From Nitrococcus mobilis (GTDB lineage Bacteria > Pseudomonadota > Gammaproteobacteria > Nitrococcales > Nitrococcaceae): a stretch of 48,493 bases of DNA. The translations under genes and the position numbers were made by a program. Where the stretch lies: positions 1 to 48,493 of the forward strand of contig JAGFJL010000045.1 in NCBI GenBank assembly GCA_024102725.1. The letters are read 5' to 3'. A model generated the notes under the pieces. It had not been told where the DNA came from and made no database searches. It saw nothing but the letters and a program-made list of their open reading frames with translations. This document shows, piece after piece, positions 43,466-48,493 of this stretch (the first letter of the stretch is position 1; each line of letters begins with the position of its first letter).

Positions 43466-43792
43466 TCAGTCCGCCTGATCGATTTTCGCGGCGACGATGA
43501 AATCGTTCTCATGCAGGCCGTTGATCTTATGGGTCCAAAGCTCGACTTGCGCATGCCCCCACCCAAACCGGATCTCGGGATGGTGGGCTTCCCGCTCGGC
43601 CAATTCACCAACTTTATTAACAAATGCAAGCGCTTGAACGAAATTTTTAAACTTATACTCGCGATGTATACGGCGCCCATCCTCGGATAGCTGCCAGCCG
43701 GGAATTTCACTGAGGTAGCGCTCGGCATCGGCACGGGACAGGGGATCGACGCCGCCCTTACAGGGTAAGCAGGTTTTGGCGGCCAAGCTCAT
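43466..43792 (-). CDS. phhB: 4a-hydroxytetrahydrobiopterin dehydratase
   Basis: 108 residues from the ATG at 43792, which has GGGAG upstream. It regenerates pterin cofactor used by aromatic amino acid hydroxylases. The family signature is GWQLSEDGRRIHREYKFKNFVQALAFVNKVGELAEREAHHPEI, with the HHPE active-site His pair, and HKINGLHENDFIVAAKID at the end. The CLPC segment at the N-terminus is seen in proteobacterial copies. The frame is open to 43894; the family start is the ATG chosen. It converges on moaC with 6 bases between stops. Confidence 0.9.
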   Translation of the reverse strand: MSLAAKTCLPCKGGVDPLSRADAERYLSEIPGWQLSEDGRRIHREYKFKNFVQALAFVNKVGELAEREAHHPEIRFGWGHAQVELWTHKINGLHENDFIVAAKIDQAD

Positions 43793-43924
43793 AATAGGTA
43801 TCTCCCTTGCAGAACCATTGGAATGCGTCAGCAGGCGATTGCCTCGCCCATCGGCTTCTTGATTTGAGGTTAGGATTAAATCATCGGATTTCAATAAGCC
43901 CCCGCCTGGCCCGGAGACGATCGA

Positions 43925-44728
43925 TCAGCGCTTCGGTTCTTCCCGTTTAGCCTGCTGCCAAGCGGACTCTAGCGTCTCAAGATCGGCGCCTGTCGCATCA
44001 TGGCCCGCCTCGCGCAGGATCGCTTCCAGCCGCCGGAAGCGCCGCTCGAACTTGGCGTTGGTGTGCCGCAAGGCCGCCTCGGCATCCACCTGCAGGTGAC
44101 GGGCGAGGTTGGCACAGGCAAACAGAACATCACCGAGCTCGTCCTCCAGCCGATCCTGCCCAGCCCCGGCCTTGAGCTCGACCTCGAGCTCGGCGAGCTC
44201 CTCGCGAATCTTCTCCAGAACCGGTTGCGGTGCATCCCAATCAAACCCGACTCGGGCCGCACGCCGCTGCAGCTTGACTGCACGCGGCAATGCCGGCAGA
44301 GCACGCGCGACGCCATCCAGAGCGCTCGGCGGCACGGCCCCGTCCGTTTGCTTGGCGCGCCGCTCCTCGGCTTTGATCGTCTCCCAACCCCGGTGCTGCT
44401 CCGCCGCATTCGGCCGCGCGGCGGTACGGAACACGTGGGGATGGCGACGCACGATCTTATCCGCGATCGCGGCCACGACATCCTCGAAGTCAAAAGCACC
44501 GCGCTCTTGCGCGAGTTGGGCATAGAAGACCACCTGAAACAGGAGATCTCCGAGTTCATCACACAGCTCTGTCAGCTCGCCGGATTCAATGGTCTGAGCG
44601 ACCTCGTAGGCCTCCTCCAGCGTATGCGGCACAATACTCCTGAAATCTTGCTCAAGATCCCAGGGACAGCCCTCGTCGGGATCCCGCAGCCGTGCCATCA
44701 ACGTAAGCAGTTGCTGCATACCGACCAT
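43925..44728 (-). CDS. mazG: Nucleoside triphosphate pyrophosphohydrolase MazG
   Basis: 267 residues from the ATG at 44728 (GTG at 44731 and ATG at 44719 are alternatives). It hydrolyses (d)NTPs to the monophosphate and pyrophosphate. Two MazG domains are present: the first with GCPWDLEQDFRSIVPHTLEEAYEVAQTIESGELTELCDELGDLLFQVVFYAQLA, the second with KIREELAELEVELKAGAGQDRLEDELGDVLFACANLARHL. The ExxE and ExxD metal sites are complete in both. It lies between the GST gene and phhB on the same strand, each 30-130 bases away. Confidence 0.92.
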   Translation of the reverse strand: MVGMQQLLTLMARLRDPDEGCPWDLEQDFRSIVPHTLEEAYEVAQTIESGELTELCDELGDLLFQVVFYAQLAQERGAFDFEDVVAAIADKIVRRHPHVFRTAARPNAAEQHRGWETIKAEERRAKQTDGAVPPSALDGVARALPALPRAVKLQRRAARVGFDWDAPQPVLEKIREELAELEVELKAGAGQDRLEDELGDVLFACANLARHLQVDAEAALRHTNAKFERRFRRLEAILREAGHDATGADLETLESAWQQAKREEPKR

Positions 44729-44761
44729 CACTTGCTCGTCCGGCCAGCCAACCGCCCGGCT

Positions 44762-45454
44762 TCAGTGGCGCTGGTATTGGCGCTCACCGAAGAGCACCTG
44801 CTTGGCTTCCTCATCGAAACTTTTCTGCTCGCGAGCAGCGAGCACGCCCAAGCCCCGCTCCACCGCCGGGCGCTGCGCGATGATATCGAACCAACGCTTC
44901 AGGTTCGGATGCTCACTCAAATCCTGACCCTGCCGCTCGTAGGGGCGAATCCACGGAAATACGGCGATATCGGCGATGGTGTACTCCGGGCCCGCCAGAA
45001 ACGTCTCCTCCCCGAGCCGCTGGTCCAACACCCGGTAGAGCCGGGTGGTCTCGTTGGTATAGCGGTTGATCGCATAATCGATCCGCTCCGGGGCATACTG
45101 GCGAAAATGGTGCGCCTGGCCCAACATGGGTCCTAGATTACCCATCTGAAACATCAGCCACTCGAGCGTACGATAACGCCCCCGTGGCTGCCTTGGCAGC
45201 AGCCGCCCGGTCTTTTCGGCCAAGTAGATCAGGATCGCCCCGGACTCGAACAGAGAAAACGGTTCATCGCCGGGTCCCTGCCGGTCCACTATAGCCGGAA
45301 TTTTGTTGTTGGGACTGATGCGCAGGAACTCCGCCTCGAACTGATCGCCCTTGCCGATGTTCACCGGATGGATGCGGTAGTCCAAGGCCAACTCCTCGAG
45401 TGCGATGTGCACTTTATGGCCGTTTGGTGTGGACCAGCTATAGACATCGATCAT
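44762..45454 (-). CDS. Glutathione S-transferase, nu-class (YfcG/YghU-like)
   Basis: 230 residues from the ATG at 45454. The N-terminal thioredoxin-like domain starts [22 protein letters not shown], where TPNG replaces the usual catalytic Tyr or Ser, as in nu-class enzymes with disulfide-bond oxidoreductase activity on glutathione. NNKIPAIVD (cis-Pro) and [14 protein letters not shown] bind glutathione. The all-helical C-terminal half follows. The frame is open to 45508. The gene is separate from mazG by 33 bases and may share its transcript. Confidence 0.85.
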   Translation of the reverse strand: MIDVYSWSTPNGHKVHIALEELALDYRIHPVNIGKGDQFEAEFLRISPNNKIPAIVDRQGPGDEPFSLFESGAILIYLAEKTGRLLPRQPRGRYRTLEWLMFQMGNLGPMLGQAHHFRQYAPERIDYAINRYTNETTRLYRVLDQRLGEETFLAGPEYTIADIAVFPWIRPYERQGQDLSEHPNLKRWFDIIAQRPAVERGLGVLAAREQKSFDEEAKQVLFGERQYQRH

Positions 45455-45578
45455 TGCAACGCTCCTACAAGCCGGCGCGGCCTCGGCAGCGCGCCGTCGT
45501 GAACACAAACGCGGGATGGATTATCATAGTCCGGCATTATGCGACGCTCGCCAATCCAACTATCAGCCGGACAGCATT

Positions 45579-46826
45579 ATGACCGAAATCCCTGCCTATC
45601 AGCGCCGCCTCAGCGTACCCGTGAACATCGGCGGGGTCATCGTCGGTGGCGATGCCCCGCTGGTCGTCCAATCGATGACCAATACGGACACCGCCGATGA
45701 AGTCGCCACCGCGATCCAGGTTGCGGATCTGGCGCGGGCCGGCTCTGAACTGGTGCGCATCACGGTGAATACCGAAGACGCCGCCGCGGCGGTCCCCGGC
45801 ATCCGCGAGCGGCTCGACGATATGGGCATCCACGTTCCTCTGATCGGAGATTTCCATTTCAACGGGCACAAGCTGCTCACCCGCTATCCGAGCTGTGCCG
45901 AGGCGCTGGCGAAGTTTCGGATCAACCCCGGCAACGTAGGCAAGGGTAGCCGGCGCGATTCTCAATTCGCAACCATGATCGAAATTGCGAAGGACTACGA
46001 CAAACCCATTCGTATCGGCGTGAACTGGGGCAGCCTGGATCAGGATTTACTGGCCCGTATGATGGACGATAACGCCCGTCGCGCCGCCCCCCAAGGTCCC
46101 GCCGTGGTCATGAAAACCGCTTTGGTACGCTCCGCCCTGGACAGCGCCGAGAAGGCCGAAGCCTTAGGATTACCGCACGAGCGGATCATTCTATCCTGCA
46201 AGGTAAGTGGAGTGCAGGACCTGGTCACCGTCTACCGTGATCTGGCGAGTCGCTGCGATTTCGCATTGCACCTCGGCCTCACCGAGGCGGGTATGGGATC
46301 CAAGGGCATCGTGGCCTCCACGGCCGCACTGGCGTTGTTGCTGCAGGAAGGCATCGGCGATACCGTGCGCATCTCGCTCACACCGCAACCCGGCGAATCC
46401 CGCACCCGCGAGGTCATCGTAGCCCAAGAGATCCTACAGACCATGGGGCTGCGCGCCTTTACCCCACTGGTAACTGCCTGCCCCGGTTGCGGGCGTACCA
46501 CCAGCACCTTCTTCCAGAGCCTAGCGGCCGATATTCAGCGCCATGTGCGTGAGCGCATGCCGCAGTGGCGGCGTGAATACCCCGGCGTGGAGCAGATGAC
46601 CCTCGCCGTGATGGGCTGCGTGGTCAACGGACCCGGCGAGAGCCGCCATGCGAACCTCGGCATCAGCCTTCCCGGGACTGGCGAGAAAGCTGTCGCGCCC
46701 GTCTACGAGGATGGCGAAAAAACCGTTACCTTGCGCGGAGACAACATTGCCGAGGAGTTCAAAGCGATCGTCGAGGCGTACGTCCGGCGCCGCTACGGCC
46801 TATCGGACAGCCCCACGGCCGGTTGA
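45579..46826 (+). CDS. ispG: 4-hydroxy-3-methylbut-2-enyl diphosphate synthase IspG
   Basis: 415 residues from the ATG at 45579. It is an iron-sulfur enzyme of the MEP pathway that forms HMBPP. Family motifs: [16 protein letters not shown] at the start, [28 protein letters not shown], and the cluster ligands ACPGCGRT with [10 protein letters not shown] near the end. The isoprenoid units it makes are the source of squalene and thus of the hopanoids tailored by the hpn genes. The frame is open upstream to 45516, but the family starts at this ATG. It converges on fdxA with 1 base between. Confidence 0.94.
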   Translation: MTEIPAYQRRLSVPVNIGGVIVGGDAPLVVQSMTNTDTADEVATAIQVADLARAGSELVRITVNTEDAAAAVPGIRERLDDMGIHVPLIGDFHFNGHKLLTRYPSCAEALAKFRINPGNVGKGSRRDSQFATMIEIAKDYDKPIRIGVNWGSLDQDLLARMMDDNARRAAPQGPAVVMKTALVRSALDSAEKAEALGLPHERIILSCKVSGVQDLVTVYRDLASRCDFALHLGLTEAGMGSKGIVASTAALALLLQEGIGDTVRISLTPQPGESRTREVIVAQEILQTMGLRAFTPLVTACPGCGRTTSTFFQSLAADIQRHVRERMPQWRREYPGVEQMTLAVMGCVVNGPGESRHANLGISLPGTGEKAVAPVYEDGEKTVTLRGDNIAEEFKAIVEAYVRRRYGLSDSPTAG

Positions 46827-46827
46827 C

Positions 46828-47154
46828 TCAACGCTCCTCCAGATAGCGCAGCTTATCCGTCACCTCGCGCCACTCCTCGGCATCGGCAGGGGGCGGTTTG
46901 CGCCGGGCGATGACCGGCCAACCGCGCGCGAGCCGCGCATTGAGCTCGAGAAACCGCTCCTGCCCCGCAGGCAGGCGGTCATCGGCATAGATCGCCTCTG
47001 CTGGGCATTCCGGCACGCAAAGGGCACAGTCGATACATTGCTCGGGATCGATCACGAGGAAGTTGCGGCCCTCATGAAAGCAGTCCACCGGACAGACCTC
47101 CACGCAGTCAGTATACTTGCAGCGGATGCAGCGCTCCGTAACGACGTAGGTCAT
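46828..47154 (-). CDS. fdxA: Seven-iron ferredoxin FdxA
   Basis: 108 residues from the ATG at 47154. The cysteine spacing matches Azotobacter ferredoxin I with an offset of one: C9, C17 and C50 for the 3Fe-4S cluster, and C21, C40, C43 and C46 for the 4Fe-4S cluster. [28 protein letters not shown] is the family start. It is translationally coupled to the Rrf2-type regulator: the start ATG and the regulator's TGA overlap. It could supply electrons to IspG next door, but that is inference. Confidence 0.92.
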   Translation of the reverse strand: MTYVVTERCIRCKYTDCVEVCPVDCFHEGRNFLVIDPEQCIDCALCVPECPAEAIYADDRLPAGQERFLELNARLARGWPVIARRKPPPADAEEWREVTDKLRYLEER

Positions 47155-47642
47155 CGCACCCCGGCCACTGGAGCGCCCGCACAGCGGCGGCGTGTGGCGA
47201 GTGCACCGCACACGTCACAGCGCCATCTCCCACCGGAATACTGCCGGGCAAGCGCCGCGCGAATCTGCGGCCGCTGCACGAAATCGGCCAGAGTCACGCC
47301 ACGCAGAAAGACATCGATTCGCCGAGTCAACCGGCTCCAAACGATCCGGTCGAGCGCCGATGTGTACTGGCGCCCACCACGGCCATCCTCCATGAGCGCG
47401 ATCACTTCCCCCACAGAAATGTGCTCCGGGGAACGGCCGAGTCGATAGCCACCACCCGGCCCCGGCGTGCCTTGGACCAGACCCGCGCGTCGCAAGCGGC
47501 TGATGATCTGCTCCACATAGGACATGGATATTCCTTGGCAGACCGAGATCTCGGCGAGCGGCACCGGACCCGCTTGATTATGGATAGCCAAATGCATGAG
47601 CGCGCTCACGGCATACCGGCTCTTGGTGGATAGGCGAATCAT
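47151..47642 (-). CDS. Rrf2-family regulator with unusual cysteine positions
   Basis: 163 residues. The N-terminal winged helix [21 protein letters not shown], with the HTH and wing ([44 protein letters not shown]), and the signalling helix are typical of IscR/Rrf2. In IscR three cysteines near residues 92-104 bind the 2Fe-2S cluster. Here that segment ([21 protein letters not shown]) has none. Instead the C-terminus has C142-x2-C145 and C154 ([15 protein letters not shown]), plus C35. It precedes and overlaps fdxA, so it may control iron-sulfur genes, but its cofactor is uncertain. Confidence 0.8.
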   Translation of the reverse strand: MIRLSTKSRYAVSALMHLAIHNQAGPVPLAEISVCQGISMSYVEQIISRLRRAGLVQGTPGPGGGYRLGRSPEHISVGEVIALMEDGRGGRQYTSALDRIVWSRLTRRIDVFLRGVTLADFVQRPQIRAALARQYSGGRWRCDVCGALATRRRCAGAPVAGVR

Positions 47643-47692
47643 GATTGAGATAGTTTAACGCCACACGGGCATTCGTACACCGTTCGGAACAT

Positions 47693-47719
47693 ATCGTCAG
47701 TTGTCAGCGCCCTGACGAT
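47693..47719. promoter_or_regulatory. Inverted repeat upstream of the Rrf2-type gene
   Basis: ATCGTCAG and CTGACGAT are perfect 8-base arms with an 11-base spacer, and a third GTCAG lies between them (47703-47707), so alternative pairings exist. It stands 51-77 bases before the regulator's start and may be an operator. Confidence 0.35.
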
Positions 47720-47755
47720 TGCACCGTTTATGCGTGAGGATAGCTAGCAACAATA

Positions 47756-48308
47756 CTATGAGGGCCGATCGACCCCTGAAGCGTTTACCGGTCTGCCGCG
47801 TTTTTCCCAGCCCACTTTTCTATTCAGCGCCTCATCAATGTGCTCTTTGAAGCGCTTAGTTCCCATCGGTGTGCCTGAACGCGAGCAATTTCTGATCCGG
47901 TCCAACTCCTCCACAGCCAGCTCGGCATCGAACAAGGCCCGATAGGCTTCCCGCCGTTGCCCTGGCGTATGCCCCAAGCGCAGGTACTCCACGTGCGGAC
48001 TCACAACCCAGTTGCCCTCGCCCAATGCATTGGCATGCATAACTCGACCAGCGGTAATGGTGGGGTTGTGCAACCATGCCCGCTCGCACCGGGTTCAACT
48101 CAATGTAGCGCATACAAGTGAGCAAATAAGTCTCTGTTTCTACGATCATCCCCTTGTGTCGTCCCTCCCACAAAGTTCCTCGCCGACGATAGGTCCGGTT
48201 GATGTAACCGACGTACTGACGCCCGCATTCCTGGAACAACCGGCTAATCGATCCACTGATACCCGGCGTCAAGAGCAGGTGGATGTGGTTAGAAGCTGTC
48301 TTGTTAAA
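47756..48308 (-). pseudogene. REP-associated tyrosine transposase (RAYT), broken
   Basis: Two frames together give a RAYT (IS200-like single-strand DNA transposase family). From about 48308 comes QRFNKTASNHIHLLLTPGISGSISRLFQECGRQYVGYINRTYRRRGTLWEGRHKGMIVETETYLLTCMRYIELNPVRAGMVAQPHHYRWSSY, with the HIH motif and the catalytic Tyr before IELNPVRAG. One extra base near 48038 shifts the frame, and MHANALGEGNWVVSPHVEYLRLG continues to the stop at 47756. The N-terminus is missing: a stop precedes the HIH region, right beside an IS5-type gene. Confidence 0.8.
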
Positions 48309-48330
48309 ACGCTGCTATTTATCATATAAA
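48301..48330 (+). promoter_or_regulatory. Predicted promoter of the IS5-type transposase
   Basis: TTGTTA at 48301-48306 and TATAAA at 48325-48330 are 18 bases apart, in the only strongly AT-rich stretch nearby (about 48316-48342). Transcription would start about 25 bases before the GTG. Confidence 0.4.
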
Positions 48331-48362
48331 TATATTATAAATCTCACACAAGAGATCAGCTC

Positions 48363-48493
48363 GTGCACGACAGTGACCTCTCCGACGAACAATGGCAGCT
48401 CATCGCGCACCACTTTGAACCCAAAGACAAACGCGGCGCTGTTCCGATCCATCCCAAGCGCACCCTCGTCAACGCCATCCTCTACATCAACAA
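48363..48493 (+). CDS. IS5-family transposase, N-terminal end (cut by the window)
   Basis: The frame starts at GTG and reads HDSDLSDEQWQLIAHHFEPKDKRG, then PKRTLVNAILYINN, up to the window end. This matches the start of IS5-type DDE transposases (LTDEQWxLIxPLLP, then VLNAILYVLRTG). The element seems to have inserted into or next to the RAYT gene; its left end should lie between about 48308 and 48362, but the exact inverted repeat was not identified. Confidence 0.75.
   Translation, partial: MHDSDLSDEQWQLIAHHFEPKDKRGAVPIHPKRTLVNAILYIN

Noticed and set aside
1..48493. tRNA or rRNA genes and CRISPR arrays
   Set aside because: None was recognised by reading both strands; a dedicated search could still find a divergent tRNA.

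Overview
The window is about 48.5 kb of GC-rich bacterial chromosome. Gene content points to a Gammaproteobacterium that makes hopanoids: mfd is followed at once by a csiV-type gene, nagZ sits with HGPRT and a methylthioinosine-phosphorylase-type gene as in pseudomonads, and there are MoaC, IspG, acetoacetyl-CoA synthetase and RAYT genes. No rRNA, tRNA or CRISPR array was found. The species cannot be named from the sequence alone.

Layout. 1-5 kb: an ATP-grasp ligase, a large MscS-type channel and a DUF1614 membrane protein. 5-12.3 kb: a hopanoid block (hpnA divergent from hpnI-hpnJ-hpnK-hpnN) for head-group tailoring and transport; the cyclase and side-chain genes are not here, but ispG at 45.6 kb supplies isoprenoid precursors. 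12.4-15 kb: a flavin reductase, a CopD-like membrane protein and a TrmB-type regulator. Between the last two lies a 42-bp perfect palindrome centred on a perfect FNR/Anr box. 15-19 kb: a signalling locus on the minus strand made of a lipoprotein, a frameshifted heme-type (CxxCH) HAMP sensor and a soluble Ser/Thr kinase. A MITE-like element separates the kinase from the TrmB gene and holds the stop codons of both.

19-25 kb is the accessory and decaying part: a HlyD-type adaptor remnant, a GDSL esterase with a sorting-type C-terminus, a small PLDc_N-like membrane protein, a Phd/PIN pair whose PIN protein lacks two expected acidic residues, a PhoD-like phosphatase, a possible structured RNA or leader with a terminator, two tandem parvulins and a broken IS1182-type transposase. 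25-35 kb: polyamine genes (GNAT-speE-speB), mfd-csiV, and a purine/methylthio salvage and cell-wall recycling set (nagZ, DsrE-like, HGPRT, MTI phosphorylase). SpeE releases methylthioadenosine, so salvage by the phosphorylase and HGPRT is a plausible metabolic link.

35-48.5 kb: a stand-alone protein with two D5-primase-like C-terminal modules, an L,D-transpeptidase overlapping a CYTH gene, a cyclase-family hydrolase, gpmA, an SDR, a DUF1499 protein, acetoacetyl-CoA synthetase, moaC, a pterin dehydratase, mazG, a GST, ispG, and an Rrf2-type regulator translationally coupled to fdxA. The window ends in a frameshifted, truncated RAYT gene abutted by the start of an IS5-type transposase.
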